Assembly: GCA_017413085.1 (NCBI GenBank)
Contig: JAFPVC010000061.1
Span: 158,946-222,945, forward strand
DNA: 64,000 bases
Direction: 5' to 3'
From: Prevotella sp.
GTDB lineage: Bacteria; Bacteroidota; Bacteroidia; Bacteroidales; Bacteroidaceae
The notes below the pieces were generated by a model. That model ran no database searches. It saw nothing but the letters and a program-made list of their open reading frames with translations, and had not been told where the DNA came from. Positions 35,638 through 44,347 of this stretch are shown here, one piece after another. The stretch's first letter is position 1; each line of letters opens with the position of its first letter. The position numbers and the translations under genes are program-made.

Positions 35638-36678
35638 CTAAAATGCCGCAGCCTTCAGTTTCAGACCTGCTTTCTCGTCAATGCCGAACATGATGTTCAT
35701 ATTCTGCACAGCCTGACCGACGGCTCCCTTGAGCAGGTTGTCAATCATTGAAGTGACAACCACCTTGCGGCCAAACACCTCTGTATGCACCAGAGCCTTG
35801 TTAGTGTTTACCACTTGCTTCAGGTCGAGTGCCTTGTCGCTGTAGTGAGTGAAGGCGGCATCCTTGTAATACTCCTTATATAATATGGCAATCTCGTCGG
35901 CATTCTTTGCAGAGTCGAGTGTTATCACCTCTGTGCAGAATATGCCTCGGGCAAAGTCGCCACGGTAAGGGATGAAATCCACTGTTATGCCGTCAGCATT
36001 ATAGCCTTCGTCCAGTGTATCGATTACGCGTGGTGTGTTCTCTGGTCGCAGTTCGTTCAGCGTCTGCGTTATCTCATGCAGGTGCTGGTGTGTGAAGAGT
36101 TTATACACGGAGAAGTTGTTGCTGCGCCATGAGAAGTGCGTGGTTGCACCAGGCTTCTGACCTGCGCCCGTAGAACCCGTGATGGCATTGACAGCAATGT
36201 CATGGGTCAGCAGTCCAGCCTTTGCAAGCGGCAGCAGACCAAGCTGTATGCAGGTGGCAAAGCATCCGGGGTTAGCCAAGTGCTGGCACTGTGCAATCTC
36301 ACTTCGTCGCACCTCTGGCAGACCGTAAACATAGTCGTGGTTACCCTTAATGCGGAAGTCCTGCGCAAGGTCGATAATCTTTACGTTGGCAGGAATGGTG
36401 TGTTCCTTGAGGAATGCCTCGCTCTTTCCATGACCAAAGCAGAAGAACACCACATCCACCTTGTCGAAAGGCATCTCGCTGGTAAACTCCAATTCTGTCT
36501 CGCCAATCAGTCCCTCATGCACGTCATACACCTTGTTGCCGGCATTTGATTCCGAGTTAGCGAACACTATCTCCACCTCTGGATGATTGATGAGCAGTCG
36601 GATAAGCTCGCCACCAGTATAACCGGCAGCACCGAGGATTCCAACTGCGATTTTCTTATTGTTGTTTTGTGTATCCAT
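35638..36678 (-). CDS. argC: N-acetyl-gamma-glutamyl-phosphate reductase
   Basis: A 346-residue NADPH-dependent reductase making the semialdehyde used by argD. It opens with the Rossmann motif VGILGAAGYTGGELIRLL. The active-site cysteine is in HLANPGCFATCIQLGLLPL, and the catalytic His region HQHLHEITQTL is present. The length and the family ending (SMIDNLLKGAVGQAVQNMNIMFGI) are normal. It is the first gene of an argC-argD transcript with its own promoter about 25 bp upstream of the start. Confidence 0.94.
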   Translation of the reverse strand: MDTQNNNKKIAVGILGAAGYTGGELIRLLINHPEVEIVFANSESNAGNKVYDVHEGLIGETELEFTSEMPFDKVDVVFFCFGHGKSEAFLKEHTIPANVKIIDLAQDFRIKGNHDYVYGLPEVRRSEIAQCQHLANPGCFATCIQLGLLPLAKAGLLTHDIAVNAITGSTGAGQKPGATTHFSWRSNNFSVYKLFTHQHLHEITQTLNELRPENTPRVIDTLDEGYNADGITVDFIPYRGDFARGIFCTEVITLDSAKNADEIAILYKEYYKDAAFTHYSDKALDLKQVVNTNKALVHTEVFGRKVVVTSMIDNLLKGAVGQAVQNMNIMFGIDEKAGLKLKAAAF

Positions 36679-36701
36679 ATCCTAAATAACAATTACGAAT
36701 G

Positions 36702-36733
36702 CAAAAGTACTCTTTTTTTCTGACATAAGCAAA
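36702..36733 (-). promoter_or_regulatory. Promoter of argC-argD
   Basis: Minus-strand TTTG (36733-36730), 20 bp and TACTTTTG (36709-36702). The spacer contains TCAGAAAAA, a partial match to the motif shared by the promoters at 15.9, 21.2, 23.9 and 28.0 kb. Confidence 0.6.
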
Positions 36734-36765
36734 ATAATACGGACATTTCCTTATGAATACCTGAT

Positions 36766-38223
36766 TTACAGGAGATTCATTTCCCTTGCTTTCTCCTTCA
36801 GCAGGAGCATGAGCGGTTCACGTTCGTTTTCCACGCGGTTGTCGAGCACGGCATCCTTGAGATACTTTTTCAGTTCACCCACCTCGCGCGAAGGTTTCAA
36901 ATTGAACATCTGCATAATCTCGTTGCCGTCAATGCAAGGCTGCAGCAAACGCTTGTAGTCACGCTGCTTCAGGTCTTCAATCTTCTCGCGAACAAGAACA
37001 TAGTTGTCACGGAAACGCTGTTTCTTGACGCGGTTCTTGCTTGTTATGTCGGCCTCGCAAAGTCGCATCAGGTCATCAATGTAGTCGCCGGCGTCATTCA
37101 CCAATCGTCGCACGGCGCTGTCGGTAACTTCACTGTCGGCAATCGCAATCGGACGCATGTGCATGTCAACAAGCAGCTGCACGTATTTCATCTTTTGATC
37201 CTGCGGCAGCTTGAGGCGGTTGAATATCTTAGGCACCATGCGCGCTCCGATGTGCTCGTGCGAGTGGAACGTCCAGCCAAGCTGGTTGTCCCACCTCTTA
37301 CTTTTCGTCTTGCCCACGTCATGCAGCAAGGCTGCCCATCGCATGAACAACGGTGAGAAAGGTGTGAAAGAAGAGTCCACAACATTGTCGAGCACCTCTA
37401 GCGTATGGTAGAAGTTGTTTTTGTGCGCCTTGCCGTTACGTTCCTCCACTATGTCAAGATCTGCCACCTCCGGCAGTATCAAGTGGAGCAGTCCGCAACG
37501 CTGCAGGTCAACGAAGCCGCGGCTGGGTGTATTGGTCATCAGAATCTTGTTGAGTTCCTCGTTAATGCGCTCAGCCGAGATAATCTTTATGCGACCAGCA
37601 TTACGCTCAAGGGCACTGAACGTCTCATCGTCGATATAGAAGTTAAGCCGTGTGGCAAAACGTATGCAGCGAAGCATGCGCAGTGGGTCGTCGGAAAAAG
37701 TAATGTCAGGATCAAGGGGTGTGCGGATGATGCCATCCCACAGGTCGTCAAGGCCATAGAAAGGGTCGACGAGTTCACCGAACCTCTCCTTGTTCAGGCA
37801 GATGGCCATAGCGTTTATTGTAAAGTCGCGGCGATTCTGATCATCCTCCAGCGTGCCGTCCTCCACAATCGGTTTCCGTGAGTCACGCTGATAACTCTCC
37901 TTGCGTGCCCCGACGAACTCTATCTCCTGACTGCCCAGTTTTACCTGAGCCGTCCCGAAGTTCTTGAACACCGACAAGTAAGCATTACGGCCAAGCTTGT
38001 TCTTCAGCAATTTGGCCACTGCGATGCCCGGACTCTTCACGCTCTTGTCAGGACTTACCACCACGCAGTCAATGTCGTCAGACGGACGCTCGAGAAAGAT
38101 GTCGCGCACATAGCCGCCAACGACATAGCACTCAAGCCCCAGCTCATCAGCTGCGGCAGAGATGTGATGGAAAATGTCCTTGTCGAGGATTTGAGCCAGT
38201 TCCTCATCGGTATACTCTTTCAT
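36766..38223 (-). CDS. cca: CCA-adding tRNA nucleotidyltransferase with HD domain
   Basis: A 485-residue enzyme that adds or repairs the 3' CCA end of tRNA. The class II nucleotidyltransferase head has VVGGYVRD, the metal-binding DIDCVV pair and RRDFTINAMAI. The neck has PLRMLRCIRFATRL. A C-terminal HD phosphohydrolase domain is present (HTLEVLDNVV, ALLHDVGKTKSKRW, HSHEHIGARM). HD-bearing versions are common in bacteria and may also trim the tRNA end. A poly(A) polymerase role is possible because the families are close. It starts 2 bp after rlpA and shares its transcript. Confidence 0.92.
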   Translation of the reverse strand: MKEYTDEELAQILDKDIFHHISAAADELGLECYVVGGYVRDIFLERPSDDIDCVVVSPDKSVKSPGIAVAKLLKNKLGRNAYLSVFKNFGTAQVKLGSQEIEFVGARKESYQRDSRKPIVEDGTLEDDQNRRDFTINAMAICLNKERFGELVDPFYGLDDLWDGIIRTPLDPDITFSDDPLRMLRCIRFATRLNFYIDDETFSALERNAGRIKIISAERINEELNKILMTNTPSRGFVDLQRCGLLHLILPEVADLDIVEERNGKAHKNNFYHTLEVLDNVVDSSFTPFSPLFMRWAALLHDVGKTKSKRWDNQLGWTFHSHEHIGARMVPKIFNRLKLPQDQKMKYVQLLVDMHMRPIAIADSEVTDSAVRRLVNDAGDYIDDLMRLCEADITSKNRVKKQRFRDNYVLVREKIEDLKQRDYKRLLQPCIDGNEIMQMFNLKPSREVGELKKYLKDAVLDNRVENEREPLMLLLKEKAREMNLL

Positions 38224-38225
38224 TA

Positions 38226-38888
38226 TTATTCTTTTTGTTTTTTCTTCCAGGCCGGGTTCAGAGGGTCGCCGCCGTCGTTCATCTCCAACTCCAACTCTGG
38301 CACTTTGTAATCATCTTTCGGACGGTAAGGCACGTGGGTTTCGTTATACACAGAGACCTCAACCATGGCCACACCGGCCGACAACATTCCAAGCCTCCGC
38401 GCTGCCTCATACGACAAGTCAACGATACGTCCTTTGGAATAAGGGCCGCGGTCTATAACCCTGACCACAACCTCCTTGCCGTTGGCTGGATTACGCACGA
38501 GCAAGCGGGTGTTGAACGGATAAGTACGGTGAGCACACACCAGCGAGTCGTTGTTCAGTCGCTCGCCGCTGCTCGTCTTGTGTCCGTTGATGCGCAGGGA
38601 ATAGTACGAAGCCTTACCCTTCTGGGCTGGTGCCTTTATCAATGGGTGCTCATCAAGGGTTGATGTCTTGATAATCGAATCAGCTGCATTCGATGCAGCT
38701 TCAGCAGACTTCGTCTTGCCTTTCTTTTTTGCAATGCCCGCTGTCTTTGTTTTCTTTTTGGTATTCGTTTTGGCAACAGCGTGCTTTCTTGCGGGTCTTT
38801 TTGGCCGGCCATAAGCTGAGGGCGTCGCAGCAGTCAACAGCAGCAACGCCAAAAGCAAGCCTCCGGCCATTCGTCGGATAGTTTGCAT
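38226..38888 (-). CDS. rlpA: RlpA-family double-psi beta-barrel lytic transglycosylase-like protein
   Basis: A 220-residue exported protein. The signal peptide ends near PSAYG. An extremely Lys/Ala/Arg-rich, disordered linker follows (about residues 28-65) that could bind the cell wall or DNA-like polyanions. The RlpA domain begins at GKASYYSLRINGHKTSSGERLNNDSLVCAHRTYPFNT and contains RVIDRGPYSKGRIVDLSYEAARRLGM, the double-psi barrel core with the catalytic-type Asp. It lacks a SPOR domain and an obvious lipobox. RlpA proteins cleave denuded glycan strands at division sites in some bacteria. Here that role is inferred. Confidence 0.88.
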   Translation of the reverse strand: MQTIRRMAGGLLLALLLLTAATPSAYGRPKRPARKHAVAKTNTKKKTKTAGIAKKKGKTKSAEAASNAADSIIKTSTLDEHPLIKAPAQKGKASYYSLRINGHKTSSGERLNNDSLVCAHRTYPFNTRLLVRNPANGKEVVVRVIDRGPYSKGRIVDLSYEAARRLGMLSAGVAMVEVSVYNETHVPYRPKDDYKVPELELEMNDGGDPLNPAWKKKQKE

Positions 38889-38922
38889 TTCCTTAGGTGG
38901 GTATTTGTTTAAATAGTAACGG

Positions 38923-38954
38923 CAAAGTTACCATGTTTCTTCGTATAGAACAAT
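38923..38954 (-). promoter_or_regulatory. Promoter of rlpA-cca
   Basis: Minus-strand ATTG (38954-38951), 20 bp and TAACTTTG (38930-38923), giving a leader of about 30 nt. Confidence 0.55.
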
Positions 38955-39001
38955 AAATTTACAAACTTTTATCCCCTAGACCTTAATAAATAAGAAAAAA
39001 T

Positions 39002-39032
39002 TTTGTAATTACGTGATTTTTTTGTAACTTTG
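39002..39032 (+). promoter_or_regulatory. Promoter of the purH-mre operon
   Basis: TTTG (39002-39005), 19 bp and TAACTTTG (39025-39032), an exact consensus match, about 58 bp before the start codon. Confidence 0.65.
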
Positions 39033-39089
39033 CACGTCAAAATGATTTAAAACCGGTTTTTTATAATTTTCTTTTACGTAAAAAAGCAG

Positions 39090-39698
39090 ATGGCAGAAGC
39101 AAAAAAAATTAAGACAGCCTTGGTTAGCGTATTCCACAAGGACGGTCTTGACGAGCTGTTGAAGAAGCTCAACGCAGAAGGTGTGAAGTTCCTTTCCACT
39201 GGTGGTACACAGAAATTCATCGAGTCTCTCGGCTACGAATGTGAGGCCGTAGAGAATGTTACGACATATCCGTCCATACTGGGCGGCAGGGTCAAGACAC
39301 TGCACCCGAAAATATTCGGAGGTATACTCGGACGTCGCGAGTTGCAGGACGACCTTGACCAGATGGCTAAATATGAGATACCAGAGATAGACCTCGTGAT
39401 TGTTGACCTCTATCCATTTGAGCAGACCGTGGCAAGCGGTGCCTCTGAGGCTGACATCATAGAGAAAATCGACATAGGCGGTATCTCCCTGATACGTGCA
39501 GGAGCAAAGAATTTCAAGGATGTTGTAATCGTACCGTCAAAGGCAGAGTACGGCATTCTGCTCGACATCCTGAACAAGAAGGGTGCGCAGACAGACATAG
39601 AAGACCGCCGCATGTTCGCTACACGCGCTTTCGGTGTAAGCTCACACTATGACACCGCAATACACGAGTGGTTTGAGAAGACCAACCGCAACATGTAA
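39090..39698 (+). CDS. purH: IMP cyclohydrolase, single-domain PurH
   Basis: A 202-residue protein corresponding only to the N-terminal MGS-like domain of PurH, which closes FAICAR to IMP in the last step of purine synthesis. The block KTALVSVFHKDGLDELLKKL, STGGTQKFIESLG, SILGGRVKTLHPKIFGGIL, IDLVIVDLYPFEQTV, IDIGGISLIRAGAKNF and FGVSSHYDTAIHEWF are intact. The stop comes exactly at the domain boundary and mreB follows 27 bp later, so the formyltransferase domain (about 300 residues) found in most bacterial PurH is missing here. That activity must be encoded elsewhere. No remnant of it is seen downstream. Confidence 0.88.
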   Translation: MAEAKKIKTALVSVFHKDGLDELLKKLNAEGVKFLSTGGTQKFIESLGYECEAVENVTTYPSILGGRVKTLHPKIFGGILGRRELQDDLDQMAKYEIPEIDLVIVDLYPFEQTVASGASEADIIEKIDIGGISLIRAGAKNFKDVVIVPSKAEYGILLDILNKKGAQTDIEDRRMFATRAFGVSSHYDTAIHEWFEKTNRNM

Positions 39699-39725
39699 TT
39701 CTTTTAACTATTACACTACAAAGAA

Positions 39726-40748
39726 ATGGGATTTTTCTCTTTTACCAAGGAATTGGCAATGGATCTTGGCACTGCCAATACCATCATAATACACGATGAC
39801 AAGATTGTGGTTGACCAGCCATCGGTTGTAGCCATAGAGCGTGACACAAACCAGATGGTAGCTGTCGGCGAGAGAGCCAAGAGCATGTATGAGAAGACAA
39901 ACGAGCGCATTAAGTCTGTGCGTCCGCTTCGCGACGGCGTGATTGCAGATTTCACAGCCTGCGAGATGATGATGCGTGGTCTTATCAAGATGGTTAATAC
40001 TGGTCATCATCTCTTCTCACCATCACTGCGCATGGTAATCGGTGTGCCGTCAGGCTCTACCGAGGTTGAACTGCGCGCCGTGCGCGACAGTGCCGAGCAT
40101 GCCGACGGCCGTGACGTATACCTGATATTCGAGCCTATGGCTGCAGCCGTGGGCATAGGCATTGACGTTGAAGCTCCGGAAGGAAACATGATTGTCGACA
40201 TAGGCGGCGGCTCAACAGAGATTGCCGTAATCTCACTCGGTGGCATCGTAAGCAACAACTCAATACGCGTGGCTGGTGATGAAATCACAGCCGACATCCA
40301 GAACTACATGTCGCAGCAGCACAATGTAAAGGTGTCAGAGCGCATGGCCGAGCGCATCAAGATTAACGTAGGCTCAGCGCTTACAGAATTGGGCGAAGAG
40401 GCTCCTGAAGATTACATCGTGCGCGGTCCTAACCGTATCACCGCACTGCCGATGGAAGTGCCCGTATGCTATCAGGAGATAGCTCACTGCATAGACGGCA
40501 CAGTGCGCAAGATTGAAGATGCTGTGCTCTCTGCACTTGAGAACACACCACCGGAGCTTTATGCCGACATCGTGAAGAACGGCATCTATCTCAGCGGTGG
40601 CGGTGCTCTGCTCCGAGGACTCGACCGCAGGCTTGAGGCAAAGATTGGCATACCATGCCACATAGCCGAAGACCCGCTCCACAGTGTAGCAAAGGGTGCC
40701 GGCATTGCACTGAAGAACATCGGACGTTTCTCTTTCCTTATGAGATAA
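39726..40748 (+). CDS. mreB: Rod-shape actin MreB
   Basis: A 340-residue actin-like ATPase that forms membrane-bound filaments guiding lateral cell-wall synthesis. Visible are phosphate-1 DLGTANTIIIHDDK, VIADFTACEMMMRGLI, phosphate-2 IVDIGGGSTEIAVISLGGIV, the adenosine motif LSGGGALLRGLD and the C-terminal membrane-proximal segment. Length and order are standard. It is the second gene of an operon with purH, mreC, mreD and the transpeptidase. Confidence 0.96.
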   Translation: MGFFSFTKELAMDLGTANTIIIHDDKIVVDQPSVVAIERDTNQMVAVGERAKSMYEKTNERIKSVRPLRDGVIADFTACEMMMRGLIKMVNTGHHLFSPSLRMVIGVPSGSTEVELRAVRDSAEHADGRDVYLIFEPMAAAVGIGIDVEAPEGNMIVDIGGGSTEIAVISLGGIVSNNSIRVAGDEITADIQNYMSQQHNVKVSERMAERIKINVGSALTELGEEAPEDYIVRGPNRITALPMEVPVCYQEIAHCIDGTVRKIEDAVLSALENTPPELYADIVKNGIYLSGGGALLRGLDRRLEAKIGIPCHIAEDPLHSVAKGAGIALKNIGRFSFLMR

Positions 40749-40757
40749 GCACTACAG

Positions 40758-41621
40758 ATGCGCAATCTGCTCGACTTTATAAACAAATACTATCACTGGC
40801 TCGTATTCCTCGTTCTCGAGGCATGCGGGCTCGTGTTGTTGTTTTCATATAACGGCTATCAGGGAGCAGCATGGATTTCATCTGCCAATGCCATAGCCGG
40901 AATGGTGTTTGAGGGCGAATCAAAGGTTCATTCTTTTCTTGCCCTGCGCGACGAGAATCGTGAATTGCAGAACCGCAACATGTTCCTGATACATCAGGTG
41001 AATATGCTGCGCGACGAACTTGACCGCCAAGGCATCGACACCACCAAGGTGCCTGGTATCAACGACTCAGCACCATATAATACAATAGCTGCCGAGGTAG
41101 TCAACAACAGCATCGACAAGCGTGACAACCTCATTACCATAAACAAGGGTGAGGCCGATGGCGTACGCAAGGACATGGGCGTGGTGAGCGGAAGCGGCGT
41201 AGTGGGCATTGTTTATCTGACAAGCCAGCACTATTCGGTTGTGATACCGGTGCTGTCATCGAAATCGAGCATCAGTTGTAAAATCGAGCGTACTAGCTAT
41301 TATGGCTATCTTCGCTGGGATGGCGGATGGAGCAACGTAGCATACGTAGACGAGGTGCCGCGCCATGCGCACTTCAAACTATATGAACGCGTTGTCACCT
41401 CCGGATATTCTTCGGTGTTTCCCCCTGGCATACCTGTAGGAAAGATACTCCACGTATACAACTCACCCGACGGATTGTCATACCGTCTTCAGGTGCAGCT
41501 TTACACCGACTTCGGCAACCTGCGCCACGTTACCGTAATAGACAACAGTGCGATGCACGAGCAACTGCAAATCATACGTGCCGCACAGGACTCTCTATCC
41601 ACCAATAAAAATAAGGACTAA
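40758..41621 (+). CDS. mreC: Rod-shape determining protein MreC
   Basis: A 287-residue bitopic protein that bridges MreB filaments to periplasmic wall synthases. One N-terminal helix (about residues 11-30) is followed by a coiled coil (HSFLALRDENRELQNRNMFLIHQVNMLRDEL) and two beta-barrel lobes. Signature strands include NKGEADGVRKDMGVVSGSGVVGIVYLTSQHYSVVIPVLS and VVTSGYSSVFPPGIPVGKI. It ends in a polar tail. It starts 9 bp after mreB. Confidence 0.94.
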   Translation: MRNLLDFINKYYHWLVFLVLEACGLVLLFSYNGYQGAAWISSANAIAGMVFEGESKVHSFLALRDENRELQNRNMFLIHQVNMLRDELDRQGIDTTKVPGINDSAPYNTIAAEVVNNSIDKRDNLITINKGEADGVRKDMGVVSGSGVVGIVYLTSQHYSVVIPVLSSKSSISCKIERTSYYGYLRWDGGWSNVAYVDEVPRHAHFKLYERVVTSGYSSVFPPGIPVGKILHVYNSPDGLSYRLQVQLYTDFGNLRHVTVIDNSAMHEQLQIIRAAQDSLSTNKNKD

Positions 41622-41629
41622 AGCATATC

Positions 41630-42112
41630 TTGGTTTACTTTTTTCTAATCATATTGTTCACTCTGCTCCAGGCATTGCTGCTCGGACGCATCCATATCTT
41701 CGGTGTTGCAACACCGTTGCTGTATGTGTATTTGGTTCTGCTGTTCCCACGCGGATTCTCCAAGTGGCAGCATCTGGTATGGGCATTCGTAATGGGACTG
41801 GCGGTCGACATGTTTGAGAGCACCCCCGGCCTCGCAGCCTCCACCATGACGCTGACAGCATTCGTGCAGCCGCATGTACTGGAGCTATTCCTAAAGAAAG
41901 AAGACGGCCCGGAATTTGCTCCATCCATTGCCACTATGGGATGGACCAAGTATTTCGCCTATGCGCTGATACTTGTATCGCTATACTGCTTCGTATTTTT
42001 CACGCTTGAGGCCTTCAGCATGGTTTATTGGTCAGGCTGGCTTTTGGGCGTAGTTGGCAGCATAGTGCTCACCATGGTCATAATCTTGATTGTTGACAGT
42101 GTCAGGAAATAG
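41630..42112 (+). CDS. mreD: Rod-shape determining protein MreD
   Basis: A 160-residue membrane protein of about five or six helices, small and hydrophobic as in the MreD family (FPRGFSKWQHLVWAFVMGLAVDMFESTPGLAASTMTLTAF is the recognisable stretch with the conserved Asp). The start is TTG at 41630, 8 bp after mreC. No ATG lies near the expected N-terminus, so a rare start codon may keep its level low. It lies between mreC and the transpeptidase gene, the standard position. Confidence 0.88.
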   Translation: MVYFFLIILFTLLQALLLGRIHIFGVATPLLYVYLVLLFPRGFSKWQHLVWAFVMGLAVDMFESTPGLAASTMTLTAFVQPHVLELFLKKEDGPEFAPSIATMGWTKYFAYALILVSLYCFVFFTLEAFSMVYWSGWLLGVVGSIVLTMVIILIVDSVRK

Positions 42113-42123
42113 GAGGGGGCGGC

Positions 42124-43971
42124 ATGAGGAATGATTACTCACAGCGTAGGTTCATAATTGGCGGAGCAGCAATCTTCATCGTCATTGTCTACTCACTTCG
42201 TCTGCTCATGCTTCAGGTTATGAGCGACAAATACCGCAAGGCAGCCGACACCAACGCCGTATTGCAGCAAACAGAATATCCGGCACGCGGTGCAATCTTT
42301 GACCGCAACGGCAAACTGCTTGTCTACAACAAGCCGTCATACGACGTAATGGTCGTAATGGACGAAGCAAGGGAACATCTTGACACGCTTGCACTGTGTG
42401 AGGCACTCGGCATCACACGACAGTATTTCGACAAGCGCATGGCCGACATTAAAGACCGCAACAAGAATCCCGGTTATTCCAGCTTCACCATGCAGGTGTT
42501 CATGACACAGCTTGACGAACAAGATTTTGCTGTGTTTCGTGAAAAGATATTCCGTTTCCCAGGTTTCTATACACAGAAGCGCACATTGCGCCAGTATCAG
42601 TACCCTTACGGGGCACATGTGCTTGGAGATGTGGCTGAGGTGTCACAGGGCGACATCGAGAATGACGACTACTACGTAAAGGGCGACTACATCGGAAAAC
42701 TTGGTGTAGAACGTTCATACGAAAAAGTGCTGCGCGGTGAGAAGGGCATACAGTTACTGTTGCGCGATGCTCACGGCAGGGTGCAGGGACATTTGCAAAA
42801 TGGTAAGTATGATCGTCGTCCTGTGCCGGGAAAGAACATCACACTGGCAATCGATGTAGACCTGCAGGCCTTGGGCGAAAGGATGATGGAAGGAAAAATC
42901 GGCGCCATCGTAGCAATTGAACCAAAAACAGGTGAAGTGCTGTGCATGGTGTCATCGCCAACCTACGACCCACGTATACTGACCGGACGCAAGCGTGGCA
43001 AGAACCATCTGGCACTGCAGCGCAACGTGTGGAAACCATTGCTCAACCGCAGCATAATGGGACAGTACCCTCCCGGCTCGACATTCAAGACCTCACAGGC
43101 TCTCACATTCCTGACTGAGGGAATAATAACACCAGAGACATCATACCCCTGCGCACACGGTTTCTCATTCAAGGGACTTCACGTGGGCTGTCACGGACAT
43201 GCAGCGCCGCTGTCGGTAGTGCCGGCTCTGTCAACGTCATGCAACGGTTTCTTCTGCTGGGGACTGTATTACATGATAGGCAACCGCAAGAAATACGGCA
43301 AGCCACTGGTGGCGATGAATGTATGGCGCGACTACATGGTGTCGATGGGATTCGGCTACCGCACAGGTATCGACCTGCCTGGAGAGAAGCGCGGACTGAT
43401 ACCTAACGGCGACTATTACGACCATGCCTACAAAGGCTCATGGAACGGACTAACCATCATTTCCATATCCATCGGACAGGGCGAGGTGAACCTCACGCCG
43501 TTGCAGATAGCCAACCTCGGAGCCACTATAGCCAACCGTGGCTATTGGGTAACGCCCCACGTTGTGAAATCCATTCAGGGCGGACAGATTGACACTGCAT
43601 ATACGAAGAAACACTATACAAAGGCATCGCGCGCAGCTTACGATGTAGTGGTAAAGGGTATGCGTGCCTCAGCCACAGGCGGCACGTGTCATGCACTAAG
43701 CCGCTATCCATACGTAGCGTGCGGCAAGACAGGTACGGCACAGAACCGCGGACGCGACCACTCTGTCTTCATGGGATTTGCGCCAATGGACAATCCTAAG
43801 ATTGCAATAGCAGTATATGTAGAGAACGGCGGCTTCGGTGCAGACCTTGGCGTGCCTATCGGTGCCGTGATGATGGAACAGTACCTGACAGGTAAACTCT
43901 CTGCTGCATCACAAGCCTGGGCCAGTGCGTTGCAAAGCCGTCACATAGCCTACGGCGATGCTGACAGATAG
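42124..43971 (+). CDS. mrdA: Penicillin-binding protein 2 (elongasome transpeptidase)
   Basis: A 615-residue class B penicillin-binding protein that crosslinks peptidoglycan during elongation. One N-terminal helix anchors it. The dimerisation domain starts at YPARGAIFDRNGKLLVYN. The transpeptidase motifs are STFK (Ser319, Lys322), SCN (Ser372-Asn374) and KTGT (from Lys535). An aromatic-rich insertion (about residues 145-165) is ordinary for Bacteroidota. In relatives rodA, the partner glycosyltransferase, usually follows, but here the gene ends at a terminator, so RodA must be encoded elsewhere. Confidence 0.94.
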   Translation: MRNDYSQRRFIIGGAAIFIVIVYSLRLLMLQVMSDKYRKAADTNAVLQQTEYPARGAIFDRNGKLLVYNKPSYDVMVVMDEAREHLDTLALCEALGITRQYFDKRMADIKDRNKNPGYSSFTMQVFMTQLDEQDFAVFREKIFRFPGFYTQKRTLRQYQYPYGAHVLGDVAEVSQGDIENDDYYVKGDYIGKLGVERSYEKVLRGEKGIQLLLRDAHGRVQGHLQNGKYDRRPVPGKNITLAIDVDLQALGERMMEGKIGAIVAIEPKTGEVLCMVSSPTYDPRILTGRKRGKNHLALQRNVWKPLLNRSIMGQYPPGSTFKTSQALTFLTEGIITPETSYPCAHGFSFKGLHVGCHGHAAPLSVVPALSTSCNGFFCWGLYYMIGNRKKYGKPLVAMNVWRDYMVSMGFGYRTGIDLPGEKRGLIPNGDYYDHAYKGSWNGLTIISISIGQGEVNLTPLQIANLGATIANRGYWVTPHVVKSIQGGQIDTAYTKKHYTKASRAAYDVVVKGMRASATGGTCHALSRYPYVACGKTGTAQNRGRDHSVFMGFAPMDNPKIAIAVYVENGGFGADLGVPIGAVMMEQYLTGKLSAASQAWASALQSRHIAYGDADR

Positions 43972-44015
43972 CATTATGCAAGACACATAAGCAAAAAAAC
44001 ACAAAAACAATATAA

Positions 44016-44054
44016 GGGGCGACATGTCATCACGACGTGTCGCCCCCAGTTTTT
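44016..44054 (+). terminator. Terminator of the purH-mre-mrdA operon
   Basis: A 13-bp GC-rich stem (44016-44028 with 44034-44046, one G-U pair) followed by CAGTTTTT. It lies 45 bp past the mrdA stop. Confidence 0.85.
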
Positions 44055-44210
44055 AAAATCAGACAGTTCTGTAAGAAACCAATTTCAATAACCAACCTAA
44101 ACAATAACAATATACTAACTAATCAAACATCAATCTTAAATCCTAAACAATCTTTGCACTTTCTTTATGGGTTTACATTGCAAAACTTTTTTCTGTCCTT
44201 TTTCTGAGTG

Positions 44211-44241
44211 CAAAGTTAATGCGTTTTTCAAAGATACCAAA
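44211..44241 (-). promoter_or_regulatory. Orphan promoter with no ORF downstream
   Basis: Minus-strand TTTG (44241-44238), 19 bp and TAACTTTG (44218-44211), an exact consensus match. A transcript would start near 44204 and reach the GC hairpin at 44046-44016 without any ORF of note, so it may make a small RNA of about 160-190 nt. The interval 44055-44260 otherwise looks noncoding. Confidence 0.5.
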
Positions 44242-44259
44242 CATATTTCCCCTAAACGG

Positions 44260-44293
44260 AAAAAGGATTTCCCTATCAGCGATAGGGAAATCC
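44260..44293 (-). terminator. Terminator of the sodium symporter gene
   Basis: A perfect 13-bp stem (44265-44277 with 44281-44293) with a 3-nt loop is followed on the minus strand by TTTTT. It lies about 55 bp past the symporter stop. Confidence 0.85.
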
Positions 44294-44347
44294 TCTATAA
44301 CCTTGTTTCTTGTTGTTGTACTATAAGTGGGTTCTATTAGTTCTCAT

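Noticed and set aside
39090-39698. purH as a pseudogene
   Set aside because: All cyclohydrolase blocks are intact and the stop is at the domain edge, so a functional single-domain enzyme is the simpler reading.
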